From contig JADNRV010000006.1 of assembly GCA_015499995.1 (NCBI GenBank), positions 372,001 to 436,000 of the forward strand: a stretch of DNA of 64,000 nt, read 5' to 3'. The position numbers were made by a program, and so were the translations under genes. The notes beneath the pieces were generated by a model, which was given only the letters and a program-made list of their open reading frames with translations, was not told where the DNA came from and did no database searches. How positions within the stretch are numbered: the stretch's first letter is position 1; each line of letters opens with the position of its first letter. Below are positions 12,355 to 23,697 of the stretch, one piece after another. The DNA comes from Flammula alnicola. Lineage: Eukaryota; Basidiomycota; Agaricomycetes; Agaricales; Strophariaceae.

Positions 12355-12690
12355 TTAAATCATCTCCTTCGCAACGCATCTGTGTAGAGATCATTGGGCA
12401 TTTAAATTTGGCCGATCTGCAGGCTCAATAGCAAGACACGATCTGAGGAACGCAGTCAGAGGAATATCTGAACACTTTACATTTATAGCTCCTCCTGCTT
12501 CGGCAAAGTATCTGCGAGATTTTCTGCTGGAGATTTGGCATACGAGGCGGAAAGGAGTGGTGTACCGGTGAGGAGAAGCCTAATGTATCGCCAACTGACT
12601 AAGACAAATATCACCGCCTGCAGAGGACGAAAAACTCACGGAGCAACCCAGCTGCCAGATATTAGCCTGATTTTAGCGTCGCATTGGAAG
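12355..12690 (-). pseudogene. Relic of an SRPK-like pseudokinase 3' end
   Basis: Read on the minus strand, this segment matches the 3' part of the SRPK-like copies at 20,788 and 21,347. The piece encoding the RSCLAIEPADRP-like helix lies near 12,410-12,455, and the NIWQLGC-like piece lies near 12,630-12,670. No open frame survives. Confidence 0.6.
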
Positions 12691-12928
12691 GAGAGGGATG
12701 GGAATGAGGAGAAGGGCAGGGATAATAGGAACATTCAATAAATATGAAATTGCAGAAGTACAGTGAGCGCAGGCCGCCCACAGTTCGAAACTGGAGTACA
12801 CAAGCTGAGTACTTGTTTCACCTGCGCCCACGAGTCAGCTTTGCGCCACGGCCATTGTGAGTCATTCATCACGATCACGCATAAAAGGAGAAACTTGAAG
12901 CGCCTAAAGTGGTTCTGCCATTACGCTC

Positions 12929-14225
12929 ATGTCTCTCTTTCCAGAAGAACAACTCGATTCACCAGTTGGCTACCTCGCCGTTCGACCAGGACAAACTCTC
13001 GATAATGGAGAGTGGTTGGTCATTCGTAAAATAGGTTGGGGACCACGATCTTCCAGCTGGCTTGCAGTCGACACAGAAGACTCTGAAGATTACGAGGTGC
13101 TCAAAATATTCACCGCCGCTGCGACACAGGAATCTTCCGCTACTAAGGAGGTAGATCTTCTCGAAGGTGTCCTGAGTAACACAAAGATCGGCCATTCTGC
13201 GTATATCACCGAGCTGGTGGACCACTTCTACGAACAAGGTCCTAAAGGCAAACACCTTTGTCTGGCGGTGCGGCCATTGGGCACTTCTATAGAGGCGTTG
13301 CGCCTCAGTAACACGGAATCCCCAGGAACGTTGCCGCTGCACATCGTCCGGCAAGTTGTGCACGCATTATTGTAACCACTAAACGTTTTGGAGAAGGCAA
13401 AAGTTATTCACGGTGGTACATGTCTACAAGCTGTTCGCTCCCTCCAAACATAATCGACTAACTTAACTAGCTGTTACACCCGATAACTTCTTGTTCTGGA
13501 CTGCCACCAGAGGTCAGGATATTAGGAAAGCCCTGGCGAGAGCTCCGCCTCTCGCACCGGTCGAGGAAGTCACGGGCGACGATGGAATAGTCTACCCTGT
13601 TATCAAGTCTCAACCTCTCGGTCGACAACCTCAGTGGAACAGTTCACGAGAGGACTTTGCAGACAAAAGAATTTATTTGAATAATTTCAGACACGGTAAA
13701 GTCACATTTGCCTTTCATGCACTTCCAGATGATTTTTGATGAACGGGATATTGCAGCGACTCTAGCTGATGGAAATGCATCTCTTGACGCTCCACCACAC
13801 TTGCTCCCGCCAGAAGCTGTCCACGGATCTCCCCGTAAAGTCAGCACCAAGGTCAACATTTGGCAACTAGGCTGCGCGGTATGTTTTTCCCGTTGTAATC
13901 GAAATGTTCTCATATTTATACCTACTTCTCGGTGTACTAGGCATATCTCCTCCTCACCGGGACCTCACTTCTTTCAGACTCTTACATTGAGTCGCCCGCG
14001 AAGAACCTGGCAGAAACCTTGAACAAGCTCGAGGAGCTTCTGACTTCAAACGGCAAGCTATCAGAGCAGGATATTCCCTTGACCGCGTCATTCCTCAGAT
14101 CATGTCTTGCCATTAAAGATGCGCAACGGCCAACCGCCTGGGAGCTCTTGGACGACAAGTGGGTGAAAAAAGGATCTGTGTGCTCCTGTGGGTGGTCTGC
14201 AGGAGATCCTTTCCTCCCTATGTAA
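12929..14225 (+). CDS. SRPK-like pseudokinase, copy A
   Basis: The start MSLFPEEQLDSPVGYLAV is followed by a Gly-loop-like IGWGPRSSSWLAVD and a kept lysine in EVLKIF. The N-lobe continues through YITELVDHFYEQGPKGKHLC, an SRPK-like layout. The catalytic loop, spliced across 13,432-13,470, reads VIHGAVTPDN where SRPKs have HTDLKPDN, so the catalytic Asp and Lys are missing. The DLG motif is NFR, APE is PPEA, and DIWS is NIWQLGC. A further intron precedes YLLLTGTSLLSDSYIE, and the end is KGSVCSCGW...LPM. An in-frame TAA lies at 13373-13375, where copy B has Gly. An alternative intron starting at 13,371 would remove the stop but also the catalytic-loop region. Function is unknown; a binding or decoy role is possible. 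Confidence 0.65.
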
Positions 14226-15281
14226 CTTCATATGGGCTTATAAGAAAATAAAACAGGAGCAAGATTCAGACAGCTCCTACAAGTCCCAAAATGTGTGAAG
14301 ATAGCAATTGATTTCCAACTTCCCCTCCATGAATCCACAAAGTTTCGAAAAAACGATTGGGACACGCAAGGAACACGTTGGAGATGTCAGGGCAATAATA
14401 AAGAATGAAGGGAGAAAGCTCCCAGTAATATTCCCGATGAATCATCAACAACAAAGTATAGCTATAGTAGTATCTAAGAGAACGTTGAGCGCCTGTTTCG
14501 GCTGGGGTGCCGGACGACGGATGATGCCGATAAAGTTTCCCAATGCGGTCGGATGATCGATAATTTGAACTTTGCACTCTCATGCGTTATACACGCACTT
14601 TCCCTCCATCCGAGCTGTTCATACATACTCATCAAGATTTCAACGCTTTCCAAGTCTTGCTAAAAGGATGCTATAACACGTACACGTCGTTGCTTTTGTC
14701 CTTCATGGCCTCATATATGTGCTTCCACGCTCAAAGCTCTCATTCTTCCAATATCCGAAGTAACGCCCTTGTTTGATTTCGACAACCGACGATTTTCTGG
14801 ACATTTGGATAGTTAATAATAACTAGGCCGACCACCGCTCAAGGCAACCTGATTCCAACCTATGTGACCTCTAAAACTCCTGATATCCACGCTCCCTTGC
14901 TGCAGACCCACGATCCTGATTAAAAATCCCAGACATGTTATTTAGGCTCACGAGTTGACGACATATGACCTCTACATCGTTCTATCCCACATGGTAGGCA
15001 CATTCACGTTGATGCAAAGTGACCGACCCTTCGATGCTTACCTCTGGTTCAGAAAATGGCGTGACAGTTGCACTAGAAATTCTCTCAATCTGTCCACTTC
15101 GAGCATCTCATCTTGCCAGGACGGATACGAATGCGGATTCACTGGGCGGGAATATTTTCTGAAGAGGTTTGTATAAATGCAGACTTTTGTTTCGAAGCAG
15201 TTGGTTCTTTGTAGTTGCTTCCCCGCATCCCGTCATCAGAACCTCGCTGAATCACCTTTCGTCCGCTCTTTCTCGAACGAA
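14226..15281. other. Intergenic region, promoter of secreted-protein gene 1 at its end
   Basis: No gene was recognised in about 1 kb. The final 110 bp holds a TATA box for the next gene. Confidence 0.5.
15171..15177 (+). promoter_or_regulatory. TATA box of secreted-protein gene 1
   Basis: TATAAAT lies about 110 bp before the ATG. Each of the three paralogues has the same box at a similar distance. Confidence 0.6.
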
Positions 15282-16123
15282 ATGACTCGTCTCGGTGCAT
15301 TCTTTGCTGTCGTCGGTAGCCTTCTTGCCTCTGTATCGGCCACGCCCGTTGAAATGGAAAGCCGTGGTTCTTTATTGAACATTGCGGAGATCATAAACGC
15401 CCTCGGCATTGGTCTCGTCAAGGACATCAACGCCTTCATCACGGTAGGCTTCATCTCGTTACCCCGTCTTCAACTTGTTTGCTGAATGAATGTGACCTTT
15501 AGCTCGCATCTTTGGAGACGAACCTCATCTCGTCAGTTCACTTTCAGCCCGCCATTTGTTTGCGACTGACTACTCTGAATCATCGTTAAAGAGTTAACTT
15601 CGATGGTGGGTTCTTGTTCTACTTATATTTTTTACTCGTCAATGCTAATGTACAACGTCAATTTAGTCAAGAATCCCCTTCCATTTGAGCTAACCCTTGA
15701 TAGCGTAAGCGCTGTGGCAGGGCTCAACGGTACCATCTTTGCCACCTTCAACCACACCTTTGCCAAACCTGGTCTCGTCGTCCCCCCACTTGGTACCAAG
15801 AACTCCGGCACGATCGACAACGTCTTTCTTCCTCAAGGTGCCCTTGCATCTCTCGATATCATTCCCTTCGGTATCCTCGATCTCCCGAACACTGATGCCA
15901 AAGTCCGGTACGTAGTGCTTTGTAACGGATTTTTAGATTTTAGTCACTGATTGGCGCCTGTGCATGTTTTTAGTGCGCTGACGATCAATGGGGCGCTCGG
16001 TATTCCCATCGATCTCAACGGTTTGGAGCAAAAGTCTGTTCCCACCAAGTACGTCTTCTTGGCCTGATTCTCAGCTCACTCCTGCTGACGAAAATTCTCA
16101 GCTATACTTTAGTCCTGGATTGA
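15282..16123 (+). CDS. Small secreted protein 1 of tandem family (WHy/LEA2-like)
   Basis: Six exons are predicted: 15282-15443, a short exon ending CTCATCTC before GTCAGT, microexon 15592-15605 (14 nt), 15667-15907, 15974-16048 and 16102-16123. The N-terminus MTRLGAFFAVVGSLLASVSA is a signal peptide. The microexon creates VNFDVKNPLPFELTLDSV, a motif like the WHy/LEA2 beta-sandwich start (NPLP). The body follows with NGTIFATFNHTF and GTIDNVFL, with N-glycosylation sites. The C-terminus is NGALGIPIDLNGLEQ, then PTNYTLVLD. The protein is about 190 residues. Its function is unknown; the fold assignment is my inference from the NPLP motif and strand pattern. Two paralogues follow on the same strand. 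Confidence 0.8.
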
Positions 16124-16595
16124 ATTCAAGAAATGCTTCGGAGTCACTCTCGAGCGCGTTTTGTTATTGGGTCATGTATTGTTTTTCGTGAGCTTGTTAG
16201 GCCAAATAAAACTCAGTTGAATGAATTTCGAAAACGATGCAACGATTCCTAAAGCTAAACTTCTTTCCCAGGTTCCTGGACAGTTGGATAGCGGAACTAA
16301 TAGGATTGTTTCCATGTGATTGTATCAATGAGCACATACTTGAACTCTTGAAGTTGTGGTCATCTGCTCTATGGTGCGATTCGAACAACTGCGCCGCTGG
16401 TGAAGGCGGGGAAAGGAAAGCCATTGTAGTATATTTAGCATGCTACCACATGTTATGCTCCATTTATTTTCAAGCAAGATCCCAGCAGGCACGCAATAGC
16501 AGGATGCGTATAAATATCAAGGCCTTCTTCGTGGTTCTTCCTCACATTCACTTGTCTCTCTTCGGTGCTTGATACTTCGTACCCACTTTGCGGAC
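16124..16595. other. Intergenic spacer and promoter of secreted-protein gene 2
   Basis: No gene was recognised. It contains the TATA box of the next paralogue at 16509-16516. Confidence 0.5.
16509..16516 (+). promoter_or_regulatory. TATA box of secreted-protein gene 2
   Basis: TATAAATA lies about 87 bp before the ATG. Confidence 0.6.
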
Positions 16596-17443
16596 ATGAT
16601 GGCTCGTCTGGGTGCTCTCTTTGTTGTTGCAAATGGCCTACTTGCTGCTGCGTCGGTTCTTCCTGCAGAAATCGACATCCGTGCGGTGAATTTGGGCATC
16701 GCGGATATCATCAACGCCCTTGGCATTGGTCTCGTCACGGAGATTCACGCAGTTATCACGGCAAGTTTTACCTCGTCTTGGGCTTATTACCTGCATGTGT
16801 AATAATAGGCACCATACAGCTCGATTCTCTAGTGACCAATCTCATCTCGTTGGTTATAATTGATATTTGTTTGTTGGTTTACTGATTCGTCGTCCTAATT
16901 ATGAAGAGTCGATTTCGATGGTGAGCCTCGTTTTTCGCAGTGGCAATCAATGCTCAGTCTCGGTGTCTCCTCCCTTTCCAGTGAAGAACCCCCTGCCAAT
17001 CGAACTGACCCTCGACAGCGTCAACGCTCAGGCTGGTGTCAATGGCACCGTATTTGCTACCTTCAACCATACGTTCCCGACACCTGGACTCGTCGTTCCC
17101 CCACTTTCTACCGTGAACTCCGGTACGATAGATAACGTCCTACTTACCCAAGGCGCGATTGCATCCCTTGCCATTATCCCGTTGGGTGTTCTTGACCTCA
17201 ACACCAATGCTCAAGTCCGGTAAATGTCGTCTTGTTGTCGCTCATATACTGCATGGGATTTTGTTGGCTCACCGGCGTGTATCAGCGCTTTCACCATTAA
17301 TGGTGCCCTTGGCATTCCCATCCCCCTTGACGGCCTCAAGCAGTCCTCTGTTCCTACGAAGTAGCTTATCCTGTCTTTTTTTTTCGATGGCTTTGTTGAT
17401 GGAAACCTCATTTCTCAGTTACGATCTTTCACTCACCCCGTGA
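16596..17443 (+). CDS. Small secreted protein 2 of tandem family
   Basis: Predicted exons are 16596-16760, 16820-16848, microexon 16907-16920, 16982-17219, 17286-17360 and 17419-17443. Met codons at 16596 and 16599 are both possible starts. The signal peptide is MARLGALFVVANGLLAAASV. The first intron begins GCAAGT, a GC-AG intron, where both paralogues have GT. The microexon yields VDFDVKNPLPIELTLDSV, followed by NGTVFATFNHTF, STVNSGTIDNVLL and NGALGIPIPLDGLKQSSVP; the end is PTNYDLSLTP. This is the best-preserved member and the reading frame is intact. Confidence 0.82.
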
Positions 17444-18307
17444 GTTCAAGGTTCTGTAATAGCCTGAGAAGGCTGTTTAGTCCAAGTGAGCTTCATAACT
17501 TCGAGGTTTATTTGCATTTACTGATGAACCATCTAGTGTTCCCACTGTCAACTACGTTTTTTACCCGGATCATTTCTGAGGAATTTGTTGGGAATTTGTA
17601 TGGGTCATGTGGGCTTTTGCTTCTTGTTGACATTGTACGAGTCGTTATATTTGGGTGGTCTGACCAAAGAAAAATCCTTACTTGCATGTGATTATGCTGC
17701 TGAAAGTTTTAAGAATATACAGGCACTTCCCGTGGTCCATGGTCTTGTCTGATTCGAATCACCGCTAACGCGAGCGCATCGACGTATTACTTGTATGCTG
17801 TGGGATTCATATGGCTCGCGCTCTTTAAAACTTATTTTGGAGACAGTGATACAGTGCCATCGTATTCTTCCACCTCCCAATAAAAGGCTTGTTGACAAAG
17901 TCTCTTCGACCTTTGGCTTCTCTCATGTCGTTCACATCAAGATCGGGAAGTAAGGTACGCCAGCTTCAATAAAGCCTTCTCCCTGCCATATGCTGCTTGA
18001 TAAATGTGTTACAGCTATAGCCTGGCCACCTGCTACAGTTTTACCGAAGAAGCGTTTTCCTTACCCTAAGTCATCGCATCCCTGTAAGACCGGCTGCATC
18101 GAACGTCAACCACATCAACTTTGACCTCATGCAATCTTTCCCACATGACGGTATAATCGACCTCCGATGGCGAAGAGGTCCAGAATGTGCGCAGCGAGGG
18201 CACGTATAAATACCTGTTTTCCCAGAGACATAACTACTTCCGGGTGGTTGTGTCCCTTCCTTCACTTGTCCTTCGTTGACCAATAACTTGGATCCTTATC
18301 GAAGAAG
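17444..18307. other. Intergenic spacer and promoter of secreted-protein gene 3
   Basis: No gene was recognised. TATAAATA at 18205-18212 serves the next gene. Confidence 0.5.
18205..18212 (+). promoter_or_regulatory. TATA box of secreted-protein gene 3
   Basis: TATAAATA lies about 103 bp before the ATG. Confidence 0.6.
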
Positions 18308-19142
18308 ATGGTTTGTGTGGGCCCTCTCTTTGCTGTTGTCAGCGGCCTACTCGCCTTTGCGTCGGCTATTCCTACCAAAATCGAGAATCGTGCTTCTGAA
18401 TTGAGCATCGGGGACATCATTAACGCTCTTAGCCTTGGTTTCTTCGCACACATTAATGTGTCCACCACGGTCAGTTTTGCTTCGTATGACTCTCATTGCT
18501 TGGTTATCTGATAAAATTTATCGGTAGTTTGATCCTCTACCCACTAACCCCGTCCCGTTAGTATTTATTATCAAGTCTCGCACGTCCTGTTTCAGTGATT
18601 CATTCCTACCAATTCTGAAGTATCGATTTCGACCGTGAGTCCCCCTTGTTGTATAAATAGGTGGCAAAATTAAAACTGAAATCTTAATGTCAGTCACGAA
18701 TCTTCTTCCCGTCGAATTGACTTTTGATAACATCCAAGCTGAAGCTGGTGTCAACGGCGAAACATTCATCACCTTCAACCAAACCTTCCCAGAACCCGGG
18801 CTTGTACTCCCTCCGTTGTCCACGGTGAACTCCGGAACGGTCGACAACGTATTGCTGGTAAACGGCACAGTCGAAACCCTCGGCATCATCCCGCTAGGAT
18901 TTCTCGACCTTCTCATTAATGCTAGCATCCGGTATGTGTGATATTTCTAGCGTAAATGCTCCTTAAAATATAGTAACTTATACTTTTGTGCGTATCAGTG
19001 CGATCACTGTCAATGGTGACCTTGGTATCCCAATCGCCCTTAACGGTCTCAACCAGAGGCTGTCCCTCCGAAGTAAGTCTTCCCATAGCAGGTTCTCGAT
19101 ACATTATTGAACGGCATCCGCAGCTGCTCTCTTGCAATTTGA
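18308..19142 (+). CDS. Small secreted protein 3 of tandem family
   Basis: Predicted exons are 18308-18469, 18528-18556, microexon 18621-18634, 18694-18931, 18999-19072 and 19124-19142. The signal peptide includes LFAVVSGLLAFASA. The core reads IDFDLTNLLPVELTFDNI, then NGETFITFNQTFPEPG and STVNSGTVDNVLL, ending NGDLGIPIALNGLNQ. It is the most diverged of the three. At about 19,059 one G appears to be missing; adding it gives QRAVPP and joins the last exon in frame. As written, the last ~10 residues are altered. Confidence 0.75.
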
Positions 19143-19665
19143 CTGAGAGCTTAGGCGTTTTATTTGCGCGACTGTACCGCCATGTGTGCTCACAGTTTTC
19201 GAAGAGGAAATAGTATCTGCTTTTTTTGCTCTCAGCAGCTATTTTTTCCAATGAGAAGGAGAATATATTCAGGAATTTTCATTATTTAATGCACGTCTTC
19301 TACGATCAACTCTGGATGATAATGTCAATCGCAAGCCACGATAATTTTACTCCGCCGCTTCTATAGCTTGAAGTCGGAAACCAAAGTTGTTCAGTGGGTC
19401 TAGCCTCGTATTTGTCGCCGTTCGTCATCTAGCGTCATCTACGCACGATGCGGCGCCCTGAGGGAATTCTAGAATACTCCAAGACGTTCCGACGGCTCCT
19501 GAAAAGGATAAAATACGAAAGTGGTTTGCGTCCTGTGTTTGAAGCTGAAGCCTGAACCAAATACCAGCGTCGATGAATGAATGCTACAGAGTCATGATGT
19601 GCCCCTTGCCCGCCTGTGTTCTATATCGTTTGCCTTACCTGGCCGCCAGACTGTCCAATCCTACT
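19143..19665. other. Intergenic region, nothing recognised
   Basis: This region lies between the secreted-protein array and the membrane-protein gene. No coding or RNA signal was recognised. Confidence 0.45.
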
Positions 19666-20491
19666 ATGCATTCTTCTTTCTTGATGGTGTCCTTGTTTTT
19701 AATAGCAGGCGCCTTGGGGAACACCGAAATGATCAATTTTTCAGCTGGACAAGACTTTTCTGCGATCTGCCGTTCACGAATTCGTGGTGGGTTTCATCAT
19801 CTCCAGGATTATGGATTCTTTTTATACGATGACAACATGTCCATTAGGCCTATTCTACGCCCAGGGTCTTCAACTCTTCAATGGAATGTCACATCAGCTC
19901 CGGTTGGCTCTGTTCTCGCTCGATCAATTTGTCCTACTCTTGCTCAGTGGCAACCTCGGAGTCACATATGTCCTCATGAGCTTTGGATTGTTCTTGACCT
20001 GGACGAAGACGAGTGGAATAACTTCAGCAAATTTACTCTCCGGTTATCCTGGCCGGCATACGTGCGTACATAGATCTTCTTCCAGGCCCAGCAGAGTACT
20101 CAATAGTGAATACTAGCATCCGACTGACATATCTATAAAGATTTACGATCCAGCTTCCCTTGCAGTGTTTTCCAAGCAACCACGTTCTACTCAGCCCCAG
20201 AAAACGCGTCGAAAGTATGCCCGTATCCAATTGGTTCATACCGGTGTCGTTGCGGAGACAACTGGTTCGGTTTTCAAAGATGATTCACGCTACGTGGTCT
20301 CTATATTCGCGGTTCTGGAGCCCTTATATTTTGGCGTCCTTCCGAAGTCCGTCATTTCCGTGGTCATTACCATCATGATGGTCGTCCTCCTTGGTTTGCC
20401 TGTCGCCGGTGTAATCAACAATTCCCTGCAAAATGTCGTCCAGCTAGCAAAACAAGAATTAGATCCCCAAAGTAAGGCCAAGACTGCTTGA
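19666..20491 (+). CDS. Type I membrane protein of unknown function
   Basis: The ATG at 19666 starts a signal peptide (MHSSFLMVSLFLIAGALG). A lumenal or extracellular domain follows with N-glycosylation sites (NFS, NVT) and the segments CPHELWIVLDLDEDEW and FTLRLSWPAY. An intron from about 20,059 to 20,140 joins to IYDPASLAVFSKQP. The C-terminal part has RRKYARIQLVHTG and FAVLEPLYFGVLPKS, then one transmembrane helix (VVITIMMVVLLGLPVAGV) and a short tail with KAKTA. Agaricomycetes have a conserved uncharacterised family of this shape. The layout recalls the ER protein PIG-X, but that is only a resemblance of architecture. Confidence 0.65.
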
Positions 20492-20787
20492 CCTTGCGGA
20501 ACATTTCTGTGGATTCAGACATCCTGGTTCTAATTGGCGCAGAAGGCTAGGTTCCCAAAGGATCACACGGTCTACCCTTGGATCCAAGGAGTGCCAATTT
20601 GACATGATGGAGCTATCTCAAACACGAAGCTCTTACCCGTATCGCTTTCCTTTGCGTATATCTGGAAGGAGCTGAACAGTGCTGAACATCGGACGTTGAC
20701 ATCAGGCCATTTGCAACCTTCTCTCGACCCTCTTTTTCTGACATGTCATACGTTGTCGTTTTAGTACGAAGTTACAAGGGGAGTAAA

Positions 20788-21174
20788 TTATCTCCTTTCA
20801 CACCACTCGCAGGAGCACAGAGCTTGTTTTTTCACTCGCGTGTCGTTCAAGAGATTGATAGCAGTTGGGCATTGCGAATGTTTAATGGTAAGACACGATC
20901 TGAGCGATGACTCAGGAATGTCCTCTTCTGATAGCTTGCCGCTTGAAGTCGGGAGCTCGTCGGGCTTGTTCAAGGTATCTGTCAGGTTCTTCGCAGGCGA
21001 CTCAATGTAAGAGTCTGAAAGAACTGGGTCCTGAGGAGGAGATATGCCTAATACACCGAGAAGTATAATTTTGAGAACAACATGGAAAAAACATGCTCCG
21101 CAGCCTAGTTGCCAAATGTTGACTTTAGTGTTGACTTTATGGGGAGATGCGCGGACAGCTTCTGGTGGGCGCAA
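20788..21174 (-). pseudogene. Truncated SRPK-like pseudokinase copy
   Basis: Only the C-terminal third remains: PPEAVRASPHKVNTKVNIW, QLGC, then after a former intron LSDSYIESPAKNL and EDIPESSLRSCLTIKHSQC, ending ALCSCEW. It aligns with the 3' parts of copies A and B and lies just downstream of copy B in the same orientation. No N-lobe is present. Confidence 0.7.
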
Positions 21175-21346
21175 GTGCGGCGGAATTTAGCTGCGGATTA
21201 TTTGGGATCGGATGCAAATCTGGGCGTTTGTTGAAAGGGTAAGGATGAGGATGTGTGCATGCATCGTTGAAATTGAGCATCATCGTTGAGGAAAGCGCTC
21301 AGACTGGGATCCGCTACAATGCAAAGAAAGGCACAAGTATAGTAAT

Positions 21347-22638
21347 TTAGACAAAGCTACTTTTTGGCAGTAAATTATCTCCTTCATGCCACCCACAAGA
21401 GCACATAGATCCTGCTTTCACCCACGCGTATTCCCTGAGACCACCAGCGATTGGCCGATCCGCAGGTTCAACGGCAAGACATGATCTGAGGAATTGCGCC
21501 ATCAGAATAATGTCTTGTTCTGATAACTTGTTGCTTGAAGCTAGAAGTTCTTCGAGCTTATCCAACGTCTGTGACAGGTTCTCCTCGGGTGACTTAACAT
21601 AAGAATCTGAGAGAAGTGGTTTCCCGGTGACGAGGAGATATGCCTGGAGTAGTATACCAGAAGTAAATACGAGATCATGAATACCGAAGGAGAAAAACGT
21701 ACTGTGCAGCCCAGTTGCCAAATATTGGTCTGGGTGGTGAGCTGAGGTCGACCCCCCACAGCTTCTGGTGGGAGCAGGTGTAGCGGAGCGTCAAGAAATA
21801 TATTTCCACCAGCGAGACTCGCTGAAATATCCCATTTAGCAATGTACTTTGGGAAATGTGTTGGACAAATACATGACTTACCGTGGCCGAAGTTACTCAA
21901 ATTGATTGTTGTCTGCGAAGTACTCTTGAGAAAGGTTCCACGAATATTCTTCGCCAATAGATTGAGATTTGACAACTGGATAGACCATTCCATCGTTGCC
22001 TGTGACCGACTCGACCGGTATGGGAGGCGGAGCTGTCTCTATGGCTCTCTCAATGTCCGAAGCTGCGTTAACGGACGCGAACAGGAAGTTGTCGGGGGTA
22101 ACAGCTAGATATTTTTTGAGAGAGCGAACGCCTTGCCAGGAAGAAACACGCACCACCGTGAATAACCTTCCTGTTCTCCAAGATTCTCAGTGGTCCCACT
22201 AACTGACATACAACTTGCTGGACGATGTGCATCGGCAAGGTTCCAGGGCATTCCGGGTTACTGAGGCGCAATGCCTCGATCGAGGTGCCCAAGGGGTGTA
22301 GTACCATGCAGAGATGTCTGCCTTTCGGGCTTTCTTCGTAGAAGTGGTTTTCCAGATCTGTGATACAAGCAAAATACCCGACTTTCCTAATATTCAGAGG
22401 ACCTCGCAGGAGTTTGAGCTCCGTGGTACGGAAGATTCCCGTGTCGCGGCAGTGGTGAATATTTTGAGCACGCGTATTCGTCAAGAGCCTCTGTGTAGAC
22501 TGCAAGCCAGCTGGAAGATCGCGGTCCCCAGCCTGCTTTGCGGACGATCCGCCATTTTCCACCCTCGATAGTCTGCCCAGGTTCAAGAGCGATGTAGCCG
22601 ACCTGTGAATCGAGCTGTTCTTCTGGGAAGGGAGACAT
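21347..22638 (-). pseudogene. SRPK-like pseudokinase, copy B, frameshifted
   Basis: The start MSPFPEEQLDSQVGYIAL is at 22638, and the Gly-loop AGWGPRSSSWLAV follows. It parallels copy A throughout. The catalytic loop across the intron reads VIHGAVTPDN, the DLG motif is NFG in INLSNFGHG, and NIWQLGC replaces DIWS, so it has lost the same three acidic residues as copy A. The frame is broken by one base near EYA/LKIF, one about 45 bases later before ELKLLRG, and two bases before INLSNF. At the stop position of copy A this copy has Gly (QLVGPL). The 3' end reads GSMCSCGWHEGDNLLP. It is either a pseudogene or carries consensus errors. Confidence 0.7.
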
Positions 22639-23523
22639 GAACGTAGTTGGGAAGCATCCGCCCTTCAAGTTGTCCTTTTGTGTATGGCTTTAGCTCGGGT
22701 CTTAGAATGTCGTCAATGAAAGACAAGAAATATTTCATACTCCACTTTTACTCGAGACCTATTTAGTTATCACGTGGGACACGTTTCCTTAAGCAGCCTT
22801 AAGCTTTCCTTTTCTGTACCGCCACTGCGTATTCTGTCCCGTTCGCGACAGTAGTAGTCCTCGCTTCTATGTATATATCTGTTTTCCCTATTTTCAATCG
22901 CATTTTGTAACAATATTAATGGAATTTCCTATCGATGCGGAGAGCTGTTCAATTCGGCCAACAATTACCAACGTTCACAAGGTCCGACCGGCTAAGTGTG
23001 CAGAAATTACAGCGGAGGAACTCCTGAGCTATTATGCAGACTTCCTTAGGAGTACACGCCCATGCGACACCACGTCTACGTGAACACAGTAGACAAGATG
23101 AGGGAACAGAGGTAGTAAGTATGTGAAGAATATCCATACTATTGGGCTGCTCTCGGGAGAAAGCAGGGCACTGAAGATCCAGTCATCTGAAATAAGTACA
23201 GTGTTTAGCTCGATACAATTTTGTTCACTCCTGATCAGGTGCAGTAGGAATTCATTCAGTATGACGCGCCAGCATCCCTTCCGCTTTAAGCTTCGAGCAT
23301 TCGCGCATCGCAGCTTCTGCCAGTCCGGGGCCACTATTTTATGTCTGTAATAAGTATACTCTGATGGTCAAGGTCAATTATTAGACCATCTGCAACAGTG
23401 GCAGTCATCGAGATTCTAAGAATAAATAACTATATGTATGTGAAGAGGATGAACTCAAGTTTCAATAGAATTTATTCATCCCTCTACCCCAGTGCGGCCA
23501 CCTGTTATCTGACTGCATCCCAA
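22639..23523. other. Intergenic region left of the transposon complex
   Basis: No gene was recognised in this ~0.9 kb. Short open frames here lack any motif. Confidence 0.45.
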
Positions 23524-23574
23524 TTATTGCTATTTTCGAAAATGATGACATTTCGAAAAAGAAAAGTTTCAAGT
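23524..23574 (+). repeat. Left 51-bp terminal inverted repeat, TA-flanked
   Basis: This segment is the exact reverse complement of 34845-34895. Its outer part reads TTATTGCTATTTTCG, so a TA dinucleotide lies at 23525-23526 with its mirror at 34893-34894. A hairpin-forming GTCACA/TGTGAC pair follows about 40 bp inside. TA flanks fit the Tc1/mariner/IS630 target duplication. Confidence 0.85.
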
Positions 23575-23697
23575 TGTGTTGGCTGTTAGACCGTGAGAAG
23601 TCACATTCTGTGACGCCTCCAGTCAACCAAGCGCGTCGATTCCGTCTTTCAGAGTACATCCTCCTTCGCAATTTGATCTTACTACTGCCCACAAACC

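Noticed and set aside
16375..16425. tRNA-like TTCGAATC/GCACCA on the minus strand
   Set aside because: The T-arm stem does not pair and no anticodon or D-arm can be placed.
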